From Lysobacterales bacterium (GTDB taxonomy: Bacteria; Pseudomonadota; Gammaproteobacteria; Xanthomonadales; Xanthomonadaceae), in assembly GCA_017302075.1 (NCBI GenBank), contig JAFLEB010000001.1, positions 1 to 64,000 on the forward strand: a stretch of DNA of 64,000 bases, given 5' to 3'. This document shows, piece by piece, positions 7,843-14,990 of the stretch; the stretch's first letter is position 1, and every line of letters begins with the position of its first letter. The translations under genes and the position numbers were made by a program. The notes under the pieces were generated by a model. That model did no database searches. It had not been told where the DNA came from and saw only the letters and a program-made list of their open reading frames with translations.

Positions 7843-8057
7843 TGCGCGTCCACGCGCACCAGGGCGACACGTTGGATGCCCTGCTCTGGCGGCACACCGG
7901 CCGTACCGTCGCGCTGGTCGAGGCCACCCTCGCCGCAAACCCCGGCCTCGCGGATCTCGGCGTGGTGCTGCCCCACGGCACGGCCGTCGACATCCCAGAG
8001 AGCGCGCTGCGCGCCCCGCCATTGGCCGACCAACCCTTGATCAAGCTCTGGGACTGA
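7842..8057 (+). CDS. X: Tail protein X, LysM-like
   Basis: 71 aa (P2 gpX 67). It starts MRVHAHQGDTLDALLWRHTGR and includes NPGLADLGVVLPHGTAVDIP, the short LysM-like fold of P2 gpX that is needed for tail assembly. It is joined to L by a TGATG overlap. The next gene begins one base after its stop, so translation is probably coupled along the row. Confidence 0.9.
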   Translation: MRVHAHQGDTLDALLWRHTGRTVALVEATLAANPGLADLGVVLPHGTAVDIPESALRAPPLADQPLIKLWD

Positions 8058-8058
8058 C

Positions 8059-8535
8059 ATGCAGGACGCAGCCTCCAATACCGTCGCCCACGCCCAGGCG
8101 CTCGCCAGCACGGCCGCCGCGAGCGCCGCCAGCGGCATGGCCGCCTCCACCGCATGGGAGGCCATCGGGATCGGCCCCGCAGTGCTGTTCATGGCCCTGA
8201 CGGGCACCGCGCTGGGGCTCCTGCGGTCTCCGCCCGGCGGTGGCCGCGGCCGGCTGTTCGTCCTGGCGCTCATCTACACGGCCGTCTCTGCCGCGCTGGC
8301 CGTCCTGTTGGCCGAACTCATGAGCATCCCGCGTCTCGGCGCGGTGGTCGCGCTGCTGCTCGCGTACTACGCCGGCCAGACCGTCGACGCCACCGGCGCC
8401 GCGCTGAAGAAGCGGATCAACAGGACGATCGGCGGCGACGGCGACTTCGACGCCCCGATCGATGACGGTCTTGGCCCGCGCCGCCGTGGGCGAGATCGCG
8501 ACGATGACTTCGGCGGCACCTCGAAAGGAGACTGA
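8059..8535 (+). CDS. Putative holin (first membrane protein of lysis cassette)
   Basis: 158 aa. An Ala-rich N-terminus is followed by three likely membrane helices at about 38-52, 70-90 and 95-112, then a strongly charged tail (RRRGRDRDDDFGG). Size, topology and position just ahead of the endolysin fit a holin that permeabilises the inner membrane at lysis. The exact holin family is not recognised. Confidence 0.65.
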   Translation: MQDAASNTVAHAQALASTAAASAASGMAASTAWEAIGIGPAVLFMALTGTALGLLRSPPGGGRGRLFVLALIYTAVSAALAVLLAELMSIPRLGAVVALLLAYYAGQTVDATGAALKKRINRTIGGDGDFDAPIDDGLGPRRRGRDRDDDFGGTSKGD

Positions 8536-8537
8536 GC

Positions 8538-8939
8538 ATGATCTCGCTGATCGCCTGGATCGGTTACCTGGTGGCGCTGGTCACCGGGCTGGCCATGCTG
8601 AAGGACACCTTCCTCGACCGCGGCGCGCGCCGCCGCATCTGGGGCACTGCGCAAGCTGCATGGGCGCAGGCTCGCGCCGGCGCCTGGCCGGACATGGAGG
8701 CGCTTCGCCCTGCCCTGCGATTCGGCGCGCGCGCAGTGATCCTGACGCTGGTGGTTGCCAGCGCAGGGGTGTGCCTGCTGATGCCCGACCCATCGTCCTG
8801 GTACGCCAGGCTCCTGTGCGCAGCGCTGGCGGCGCACATGGCCACGCAGGTGCCCTGCCCATGGTTCCGGTGGGTGACCGTCGGCGACGTGCGCGCCAAG
8901 ACCAACGACCCGCCGGGTGTGGAACGCCGTGTTCACTGA
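8538..8939 (+). CDS. Second lysis-cassette membrane protein
   Basis: 133 aa with an AAAGGAGACTGAGC ribosome-binding region that overlaps the end of the previous gene. Helices are predicted at about 3-20, 68-83 and 88-103. It may be a holin partner or antiholin. Its last 23 bp overlap the start of the endolysin gene. No specific family could be assigned. Confidence 0.65.
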   Translation: MISLIAWIGYLVALVTGLAMLKDTFLDRGARRRIWGTAQAAWAQARAGAWPDMEALRPALRFGARAVILTLVVASAGVCLLMPDPSSWYARLLCAALAAHMATQVPCPWFRWVTVGDVRAKTNDPPGVERRVH

Positions 8940-9564
8940 CAGCCAACTGGCCGCTGCCGTTGGTTGCCCGGGCGCGCGCGCCGCGCGGTGGACCTCCCCG
9001 CTCTACCGAGCGATGACCAGGTGCGGGATTACCACCCGCCGGCGCGCGGTGCACTTCCTTGCACAGATCGGCCATGAGAGCGCAGGCCTGTCCAGGCTCG
9101 AGGAGAACCTCAACTACAGCGCCCAGCGGCTGTGCGAGATCTGGCCGAGCCGCTTCACGCAGGAGTCGGCCGCCGCGTACGCGCGCCAACCGGAGCGCAT
9201 CGCCAACCGCGTCTACGCCGGCCGGATGGGCAACCGCAACGAGGCAAGCGGAGACGGCTGGCGATATCGGGGCCGAAGCCCCATCCAGCTCACCGGGCGC
9301 GACAACTACCGCCGCATGGGCGAGCTCACCGGACTGCCGCTGTTGGACATGCCAGCGCTGGCGATCGAGGTCGACGAGGGAGCGCTCATCGCCGCCACCT
9401 GGTGGCAGGCCAACGGCCTCAACACACTGGCGGATGCCGGCGACATCCTGTCGGTCAGTCGCCGGGTCAATCTGGGTACCGCCAAGACCACGCGCATGCC
9501 CAACGGGCTGCAGGACCGCATTGATCGCACGCGCCGCGCCGCGGCTGCACTGGGGGTGGCCTGA
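8917..9564 (+). CDS. Endolysin, glycoside hydrolase family 19 (chitinase-like)
   Basis: 215 aa. It cleaves peptidoglycan glycan chains at lysis. The GH19 signature is clear: FLAQIGHESAGLSRLEENLNY near 45-70 with the catalytic Glu in HES, and YRGRSPIQLTGRDNYRRMG near 115-130, followed by a helical C-terminus. There is no signal peptide, so it depends on the holin for export. The start is a GTG at 8917; a GTG at 8929 is an alternative. Confidence 0.9.
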   Translation: MWNAVFTDSQLAAAVGCPGARAARWTSPLYRAMTRCGITTRRRAVHFLAQIGHESAGLSRLEENLNYSAQRLCEIWPSRFTQESAAAYARQPERIANRVYAGRMGNRNEASGDGWRYRGRSPIQLTGRDNYRRMGELTGLPLLDMPALAIEVDEGALIAATWWQANGLNTLADAGDILSVSRRVNLGTAKTTRMPNGLQDRIDRTRRAAAALGVA

Positions 9565-9953
9565 TGCAGATGCCAGGGGAACGCGGCCTCCGCGCGATCG
9601 CGGCGGCGATCATCCTGCTGACCCTGCTTGGCGCGGCCTGGTGGATCTACAGCGCCGGTTCCAGTAGCGCGGATTTCAGCAACGTCAGCGCCAAGGTGAC
9701 GACGTTGGAGGCGTCCTCAGAGATCAGCAGGGAGGCTGGCGACACGGCCGGCCTGATCATCCAGGAGTCCAACCATGAAAGCATCGAAGATCGCCGCGCC
9801 GTGGCTGTTGCCCGCGCTCCTGGCGCTACTGCTGCCGATCGCGAGCGGGTGCGCGAACGCGCCCGCCAAGCGTTCGCTGAAGGACAGCACGCCGCTTGCG
9901 GGCTGCAGCGAACGGATTGCGGGCCTGCCGCTCCCCCCGCCGCCGGAGAGTGA
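9564..9953 (+). CDS. Inner-membrane spanin subunit (Rz-like)
   Basis: 129 aa. One N-terminal membrane helix (about 10-30, AIAAAIILLTLLGAAWWIY) is followed by a polar periplasmic stretch, part of which could form a coiled coil. This is the usual Rz plan. The start overlaps the stop of the endolysin gene by one base. The Rz1-like gene begins inside it in another frame, the classic nested layout. Together they would fuse inner and outer membranes in the last step of lysis. Confidence 0.8.
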   Translation: MQMPGERGLRAIAAAIILLTLLGAAWWIYSAGSSSADFSNVSAKVTTLEASSEISREAGDTAGLIIQESNHESIEDRRAVAVARAPGATAADRERVRERARQAFAEGQHAACGLQRTDCGPAAPPAAGE

Positions 9954-10176
9954 CATTCCGGCGGAGCTTCCGATCGGCATCGCCGTGGACTGGGAATCCG
10001 AGTACCGCCGGCTGTATTCGCGCGCCGCCTCCGTCTCGCTCGACTGGATGGAGGCCTACACCGGCGCAGCTCGCGCCTACGCCAGCGAGGTGCGGTTGCG
10101 CGGCAACACGGCGGACTGCCTGGACGCGCATCGGGCGCCGCCAAAGACCTGGTGGCAGCGGATCACCGGAGGCTGA
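9775..10176 (+). CDS. Outer-membrane spanin lipoprotein (Rz1-like)
   Basis: 133 aa, starting inside the Rz-like gene in another frame and running 223 bp past its end. The signal sequence with lipobox (LLPIASGC, Cys near 26) marks an outer-membrane lipoprotein. A Pro-rich stretch (LPLPPPPESD) follows, as in other Rz1 proteins. It is long for an Rz1 and carries an extra helical C-terminal domain. Confidence 0.8.
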   Translation: MKASKIAAPWLLPALLALLLPIASGCANAPAKRSLKDSTPLAGCSERIAGLPLPPPPESDIPAELPIGIAVDWESEYRRLYSRAASVSLDWMEAYTGAARAYASEVRLRGNTADCLDAHRAPPKTWWQRITGG

Positions 10177-10181
10177 CGCGC

Positions 10182-10661
10182 ATGTACAAGCCAGACAGCC
10201 TGCGAGCCATGCTCACCGCGGCCAACCCGGAGCTGGCGCGCGACCCTGATCAGCTGGTCGTGTACATCGACGAGGGGAACCTGATCGCGACCTTCGAGCC
10301 AAGCCTGTCCTTCGAATACCGCTACGTGCTCAACCTGGTGTTCACCGACTACGCTGGCCACCCGGACGCGATCATGGTGCCGCTGCTGATCTGGCTGCAC
10401 ACGCACCAGCCCGACCTGCTGGCCAACTTCGACAACCACGGGAAGATCGCATTCGAGGCCGACGTGTTGGCCAACGACAAGGTCGACCTGTCGATCAAGA
10501 TCCCGCTCACCGAACGCGTTGGCGTCAAGCCGCGCGTGGGTGGTGGCCACGACGTGATCCACTACCCAGAGCCCCAGCTCGAGACCGCCCTGCAGGCGCA
10601 GCACTGGCAGCTGTACCTGGGTGGCCAGCTGCTGTTGGAATGGGACATTCCGGCCGCCTGA
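10182..10661 (+). CDS. R: Tail completion protein, gpR family
   Basis: 159 aa (P2 gpR 155). It is involved in finishing the tail and joining it to the head. It starts MYKPDSLRAMLTAANPELARDPDQLVVYIDEG, with FEYRYVLNLVFTDYAGHPDAIMVPLLIWL as the diagnostic core. The ATG at 10182 is preceded by GGAGG and follows the Rz1-like stop by five bases. S begins one base after its stop. Confidence 0.93.
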   Translation: MYKPDSLRAMLTAANPELARDPDQLVVYIDEGNLIATFEPSLSFEYRYVLNLVFTDYAGHPDAIMVPLLIWLHTHQPDLLANFDNHGKIAFEADVLANDKVDLSIKIPLTERVGVKPRVGGGHDVIHYPEPQLETALQAQHWQLYLGGQLLLEWDIPAA

Positions 10662-10662
10662 C

Positions 10663-11109
10663 GTGGATGACCTGGCACAGCTCGAGACCTGGTGCGCGCC
10701 GCTGCTGGCGAAACTGAGCAGCGTCGAGCGCAGGAAACTCGCTCGATCGATCGCAATTCCCCTGCGGCGAAGCCAAGCCGGTCGCATCGCCTCCCAGCAG
10801 AACCCGGATGGCAGCGTTTACGCGCCGCGCAAGACGAGCCTGCGCGACAAGAAGGGCCGGATCCGCAAAGAGATGTTCGCCAAGCTGCGCACCACCAAGT
10901 TCCTGCGCACGCGTGCGGATCCGAACAGCGCCGCCGTCGAGTTCACCGGCCGCGTGGCCCGTATCGCCCGCGTGCACCAGGACGGCGGCGAGGACCGAGT
11001 GGCAAGGAACGGGCCGCGTGTTCGCTACCAACGTCGTGAGTTGCTCGGGTTCACGGCCGCGGCCACGCGCCTGGTCCGCGACCTCCTGATCCAGCACCTG
11101 AGCGGGTAG
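10663..11109 (+). CDS. S: Tail completion protein, gpS family
   Basis: 148 aa from a GTG at 10663 (P2 gpS 150). It starts MDDLAQLETWCAPLLAKLS and holds the family block QQNPDGSVYAPRK, followed by a basic stretch and a C-terminal RRELLGFTAAATRLVRDLLIQHL. The GTG sits one base after the stop of R. A GTG at 10621 in frame would add residues unlike the family. Confidence 0.88.
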   Translation: MDDLAQLETWCAPLLAKLSSVERRKLARSIAIPLRRSQAGRIASQQNPDGSVYAPRKTSLRDKKGRIRKEMFAKLRTTKFLRTRADPNSAAVEFTGRVARIARVHQDGGEDRVARNGPRVRYQRRELLGFTAAATRLVRDLLIQHLSG

Positions 11110-11248
11110 GAAATCCCCTACCGCGTGCCGCGGCATTCCCCGCTCGCGCCGCGCCCGCCGCGCCGGCAACCTATGTTCACCGGCAACGCGCTGCGCCACC
11201 AGGCCATCCAGCAGCGCGGGCCGCCCCGGGGACGGGGCGGCTGCCCCC

Positions 11249-11872
11249 TTAGATGCCAAGCGAATCCTGCCAAATCGCTACCGGCAGCACCTCACCGGTT
11301 TCGACGCGCACGATATCGCCAACGATGCGATCAACCCGGAAGGTTCGCGCGGATCCGCGCAGGTGGCAGTAGCCTTTCATGTATTCACCGTCGCATGAGT
11401 GCACGGTCACTTCACGCACGCTCTCGAAGCCCATCGAGTCGAGGTAGGTGATCATGATCAGGTCGACCACCGCCCGTCCGCTGGCACGCTTTTTCACCCC
11501 CCTGCCGGGGGCAGGATGTTCAGATATTGCTGGACGCTCGACAACCTGAGTTGCGGACTGTGTTCTAGGGGCATTGGTGCCAGCGTGGAGTGCGGCGGCT
11601 TCCACGATGCCGGGTTCAACCACCAAGCGCTTGAAGAATTCGCCGATATCGGCCGCTTCATCTTCGTCAAGCACACCGTCAGCCAACGCAACATGTAGGC
11701 GCCTGTAGATCGCGCTGTACGGGTATTGGTTGAGGCGATTTTTGTGCTCGCGCATCCATTGGAACAGATAGTCGGCTTCAGCCTGGACGAACACGCCATC
11801 GGCCATCATTCCTTCCACCAAACGAACCAGATCGCCTACATCCCTAGGTTGATCTCCCGCAGTAATCGCCAT
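11249..11872 (-). CDS. TerB-like plus WYL-domain protein (prophage cargo gene)
   Basis: 207 aa on the strand opposite to the tail genes, which is typical of a lysogenic-conversion gene. The N-terminal half (about 10-85) matches the TerB-like pattern with two acidic motifs, MMADGVFVQAEADYL and ALADGVLDEDEAADI. The C-terminal part (about 140-200) has the WYL-type ligand-binding pattern: IMITYLDSMG, SVREVTV, GYCHLRGSARTFRVDRI. WYL domains sense nucleic-acid-like ligands in several regulators and defence proteins. A link to phage defence here is only an inference from position and domain type. The ATG at 11872 follows GGGAGGGTGGC. Confidence 0.75.
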   Translation of the reverse strand: MAITAGDQPRDVGDLVRLVEGMMADGVFVQAEADYLFQWMREHKNRLNQYPYSAIYRRLHVALADGVLDEDEAADIGEFFKRLVVEPGIVEAAALHAGTNAPRTQSATQVVERPAISEHPAPGRGVKKRASGRAVVDLIMITYLDSMGFESVREVTVHSCDGEYMKGYCHLRGSARTFRVDRIVGDIVRVETGEVLPVAIWQDSLGI

Positions 11873-11897
11873 CGCCACCCTCCCCGGTAGTGGCGAA

Positions 11898-11927
11898 ACA
11901 TTAGCCAGTTTGGGCAAGACTGGACAA
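11898..11927 (-). promoter_or_regulatory. Promoter of the TerB/WYL gene
   Basis: On the minus strand TTGTCC (11927-11922) and TAATGT (11903-11898) are 18 bp apart, just upstream of the ATG at 11872. A separate promoter would let the gene be expressed in the lysogen while the tail genes are silent. Confidence 0.4.
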
Positions 11928-11952
11928 GTGAAAAATCCCCAGCTACAGTCCG

Positions 11953-12201
11953 CCGCAAGGAGCCTAAACACTCCGACACCAGCGGTACCGCACCCGTCAG
12001 CCCTGCGGTTTTTTTGTGCCTGGGTTCCGGGCGCGGTACCGTAACCCTCTGCGCAGGCCTTCTGCGCCGGGAGGGCGGCCGCCATACAACACCCGCAAGG
12101 GGAAAACGGCCCGCCGACTGGTGTCGGTGTTTAGCCTCCCGGCTTCCCCTGCGCTGGCGCCTAAACACGTCTCCGCTGGGGTCATTCCTCAACACCAGGA
12201 G
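11953..12201 (+). ncRNA. Structured leader RNA, candidate antisense-RNA switch (C4/CI-like layout)
   Basis: Segment A (11959-11982, CTAAACACTCCGACACCAG core) is the near-perfect reverse complement of segment B (12118-12139, CTGGTGTCGGTGTTTAG core). B can also pair with CTAAACA at 12171-12177 and with ACACCAG at 12192-12198, which overlaps the ribosome-binding site of the gene at 12208. A stem CCGCAAGG (11953-11960) with CCCTGCGG (12001-12008) followed by seven T could end transcription early. Further arms flank GGTACC (11983-11995 with 12029-12041) and a compact hairpin spans 12045-12075. This A-B-target layout recalls the P1 C4 and P4 CI immunity RNAs. That it is one is an inference. Confidence 0.55.
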
Positions 12202-12207
12202 ACCCAT

Positions 12208-12423
12208 ATGCCCACCGCCACCGCTTTGCCAGCGGCCCCTGCCGCCAACGCCGATGCCCCGTTCTGGGACCTGTTCGCCGCCGCCCGTGTGCTGTCCGGC
12301 GTGTTCGAGCTTCCCGTGCACCGGCTTGACCAGCTGGTGGATCGCATCGAGGCGCAACGCAAGCCCGTGGAGTTCATGACCGTGCGCGAGCTCATGCAGC
12401 TGGTGCTGGAGGTGCAGCCATGA
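12208..12423 (+). CDS. Small protein downstream of the structured leader, 71 aa
   Basis: Ala/Pro-rich start (MPTATALPAAPAANADAPFW) followed by a helical segment LFAAARVLSGVFELPVHRLDQLVDRIEA. The CCAGGAGAC site 7 bp before the ATG can be masked by pairing with segment B of the leader RNA. It overlaps the next gene by four bases (ATGA). I do not recognise the family. If the leader works like C4, these two genes would be the regulated products. Confidence 0.65.
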   Translation: MPTATALPAAPAANADAPFWDLFAAARVLSGVFELPVHRLDQLVDRIEAQRKPVEFMTVRELMQLVLEVQP

Positions 12424-12629
12424 GCGGCTACATCATCAGCGAGGACGACCACGCCATGCTGGAGCACACCAAGGCTATGGCCGGCCTGATCGCCACGGGC
12501 ATGGCGCACACCGCGCGCAGCGCGGAGGTGATCTATCCGGCACAGGTGGAATCGCTGGCGCACTGCATGTCGGCGCTGCTCGGCCAGGTGCTGGCCAGCG
12601 CCCGCATGGATCTGGAGGCAGACGCCTGA
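12420..12629 (+). CDS. Small protein of unknown function, 69 aa
   Basis: Starts MSGYIISEDDHAMLEHTKAM and looks mostly helical. It is coupled by an ATGA overlap to the 71-aa gene before it. About 70 bp further on lies the activator site of the J operon. No family recognised. Confidence 0.65.
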   Translation: MSGYIISEDDHAMLEHTKAMAGLIATGMAHTARSAEVIYPAQVESLAHCMSALLGQVLASARMDLEADA

Positions 12630-12697
12630 CCCCGCGCCTGGTGCTGCCACACCGGGCACTTTCTCCGGCTCCGCGCGCGCGCGTGACCACGCCTGCC

Positions 12698-12766
12698 ATG
12701 TAAGCGCCGCCGACAACATCGGATGCCGGCTGGCGACGCGCGTGGGCAAGGCCGGACGATGCCTGC
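12698..12766 (+). promoter_or_regulatory. Late promoter of the J operon
   Basis: ATGTA at 12698 opens TGTAAGCGCCGCCGACAACA (12699-12718). GACGAT (12755-12760) follows 56 nt after the TGTA and ends 7 nt before the ATG of J. The same pattern is found before O, P and V. With a normal -10 to +1 distance, transcription would begin at or next to the start codon. Confidence 0.55.
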
Positions 12767-13666
12767 ATGCCGGGCACCTTCACCGCCGTCGACCTCTCCC
12801 GACTCCCGTTTCCAACGGTCGTTGAGCCGTTGGACTTCGAGTCCATCTACGCAGCGCTGAAGGCCGACTTCCTGGCGCGTGCCCCGGAGTATTCGGCGCT
12901 GCTGGAGTCCGACCCGGCCCAGAAGCTCCTGCAGGTGGCCGCGTACCGGGAGCTGGTCATCCGCCAGCGCGTCAACGATGCGGCGAAGGCGGTGACCCTG
13001 GCATACGCCGCCGGCGCTGACCTCGACCAGATCGCGGCCCGGTACAACGTGTCTCGGCTGTTGATCGATCCGGGTGACCCCGCTGCGATCCCGCCGCGCG
13101 ACCCCATATACGAGTCCGACGAGGATCTGCGTCGAAGGGTGCAGCTCGCGTTCGAAGGGCTCAGCACGGCAGGCCCGGCAGGCGCCTACATCTTCCATGC
13201 GCTCGGCGCCGACGGCGCCGTGCTGGATGCGAGCGTGGCAAGCCCTGTGCCTGGCCTGGTTGTGGTCTCGGTGTTGTCCCGCGAAGGCGACGGAAGCGCG
13301 TCTCCGACGCTGCTGGCTGCGGTGCTAGCCGCCCTCTCCGCAGAGGATGTGCGCCCGCTGACGGACCAGGTGACCGCGGTTAGCGCGGAGATCCTGGAGT
13401 TCCAGGTCGAGGCAGCGCTCACGCTGTATCCGGGGCCGGATGCGGCCGTGGTCCTGGCGTCTGCCAATGAACGCCTGCAGGACTACCTGGCGCGCAACCA
13501 CCGCCTCGGTCGGGACGTCACCCGCGCAGGCGTGATCGGCGCATTGGTGACCGAAGGCGTCCAGAACGTATCGCTGACGCAACCGCCAGTCGATGTCGTC
13601 GCACTGCCGTCCCAGGCGGCCAGGTGCACGGCCACCACCATCACCGTTGGAGGCACCGATGAATAG
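12767..13666 (+). CDS. J: Baseplate protein, gpJ family
   Basis: 299 aa (P2 gpJ 302). It is a baseplate wedge component. It starts MPGTFTAVDLSRLPFPTVVEPLDFE and has the diagnostic ESDPAQKLLQVAAYRELVIRQRVNDAAKA near 45-75 and ESDEDLRRRVQLAFEGLSTAGP near 118-140. There is no ribosome-binding site at the usual place; a leaderless mRNA is suspected. In P2, J follows V and W, but here it comes first in its operon and overlaps the next gene by 8 bp. Confidence 0.93.
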   Translation: MPGTFTAVDLSRLPFPTVVEPLDFESIYAALKADFLARAPEYSALLESDPAQKLLQVAAYRELVIRQRVNDAAKAVTLAYAAGADLDQIAARYNVSRLLIDPGDPAAIPPRDPIYESDEDLRRRVQLAFEGLSTAGPAGAYIFHALGADGAVLDASVASPVPGLVVVSVLSREGDGSASPTLLAAVLAALSAEDVRPLTDQVTAVSAEILEFQVEAALTLYPGPDAAVVLASANERLQDYLARNHRLGRDVTRAGVIGALVTEGVQNVSLTQPPVDVVALPSQAARCTATTITVGGTDE

Positions 13667-13961
13667 CATCCCCGAGATCAGCACCATGGTGCTGCTCATC
13701 GCGTTCGTGCTGGCGAACATCGCCGACGCGCTCACCACGATTGCCGGGCTTCGCCGTGGCGCGATCGAGCGCAACCCGCTCCTGGGCAAGAAGCCGACGG
13801 CGGCAAAGATCTGGGCCATCAAGGCCGTGGTGATCGCGATCGGCGCAATTGCCGCACTGCCGCCCCGCCCCGCTGGAGCCAGCGAGATCGCGCTCTTCGG
13901 CATTTGCACCGCTGCGCTCTTGGCGATCTCCTGGCGCAACCACAAGATGGCGCGCGGGTGA
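13659..13961 (+). CDS. DUF5658-like small membrane protein
   Basis: 100 aa. The pattern ANIADALTTIAGLRRGAIERNPLLG matches DUF5658-type proteins, with three or four hydrophobic helices at about 8-28, 45-63 and 72-90. It is inserted between J and I, where P2 has nothing. An AGGCACCG sequence precedes the ATG. The role in the phage is unknown. Confidence 0.75.
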   Translation: MNSIPEISTMVLLIAFVLANIADALTTIAGLRRGAIERNPLLGKKPTAAKIWAIKAVVIAIGAIAALPPRPAGASEIALFGICTAALLAISWRNHKMARG

Positions 13962-14650
13962 GCAACGATCTGCTGCCGCCAAACGCATCGCGCCTTGAGC
14001 GCGGCATCGGGCTCGCCATGGACCGGTTGTCGCGCGTGCCCGTGACTGTGCGTGAAATGTGGGACCCGGCTACCTGCCCCGTCGGGCATCTCCCTTGGCT
14101 GGCATGGGCGTTCTCGGTGGATGACTGGGATAGCGCATGGCCCGCCGATACCAAGCGCGCCGTCATCCAGGCCAGCTACGAGGTCCACGCGCACAAGGGC
14201 ACGGTGGCAGCGCTGCGCGCCGCGATCGATGCGCTCGGCTACGGCATCGAACTGACCGAGTGGTTCCAGGAGTCGCCACCGGCGACGCCGTACACCTTCG
14301 GGCTGACGGCTGAACTCGACGGGAGAGGCATCGCGCCTGGCCTGTGGGACGAGATCGAGCGCGCTGCGATCGAAGCCAAGAACGTGCGGTCGCACCTGCG
14401 CTATGTGCGCTTGCGCAGCACCATCCGAGGCCGCTTCTACGTTGGCGGCACCACGATCTCCGCCGAAATCGTGGAGGTGGAGCCGTACGCCCTGCGCGAA
14501 ATCGAATCGAGCGGACCGATGTTCGTCGGCATGGCCTGCATCGCGTACGAGACCGTCGAGATCTTCCCGCGCGGACCTGGCGTCCTGGCGCTGGTCGATG
14601 GCGCGCCGCTGCAACTTGCCGATGGCGCGCCGTTGCGCCTGATGAACTGA
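13958..14650 (+). CDS. I: Baseplate protein, gpI family
   Basis: 230 aa (P2 gpI 176). Start GTG at 13958 overlaps the previous stop (GTGA). The family block is clear: LPPNASRLERGIGLAMDRLSRVPV, then MWDPATCPVGHLPWLAWAFSVDDWD and HAHKGTVAALRAAIDALGY. The extra C-terminus contains a repeat-like LVDGAPLQLADGAPLRL. It is a baseplate wedge component next to J. Confidence 0.92.
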   Translation: MSNDLLPPNASRLERGIGLAMDRLSRVPVTVREMWDPATCPVGHLPWLAWAFSVDDWDSAWPADTKRAVIQASYEVHAHKGTVAALRAAIDALGYGIELTEWFQESPPATPYTFGLTAELDGRGIAPGLWDEIERAAIEAKNVRSHLRYVRLRSTIRGRFYVGGTTISAEIVEVEPYALREIESSGPMFVGMACIAYETVEIFPRGPGVLALVDGAPLQLADGAPLRLMN

Positions 14651-14657
14651 GGGAATC

Positions 14658-14990
14658 ATGGCCGACCCGCGCCCGCTTGAATCACTTGATCCGATGCCGG
14701 CGGAAGTCGGCAAGTGGCTGTATGGGAAAGCGCTATCGCCGACGCTTGACCCACTCGCCGACGGGCGCATTCCCGTCGCTGCGCCGGGCGGCATGGCCAC
14801 CCTGGGCCCAGATGGCAAGTTGCTGCCTTCGCAGCGGGGGAACGAGGGCCAGTTCGTGCCGACGCTGATCCCTGCCGGCCAGACCTTCGTCATTCCCGCC
14901 GACACGCAGGCGCTGTTCGTCCTGCCCATCACCCTAGGCGAGGGCGCAACGCTCGTCGTCGAGGGTTACCTCCTGGAGATCGCCGCATGA
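14658..14990 (+). CDS. Small tail/fibre-module protein
   Basis: 110 aa. The middle reads PVAAPGGMATLGPDGKLLPSQ, a pattern often found in tail-fibre spacers. The C-terminal half (FVPTLIPAGQTFVIPADTQ to VVEGYLLEIAA) is beta-rich. It is coupled by ATGA to the next gene. Probably a structural fibre-associated protein; no firm family. Confidence 0.65.
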   Translation: MADPRPLESLDPMPAEVGKWLYGKALSPTLDPLADGRIPVAAPGGMATLGPDGKLLPSQRGNEGQFVPTLIPAGQTFVIPADTQALFVLPITLGEGATLVVEGYLLEIAA

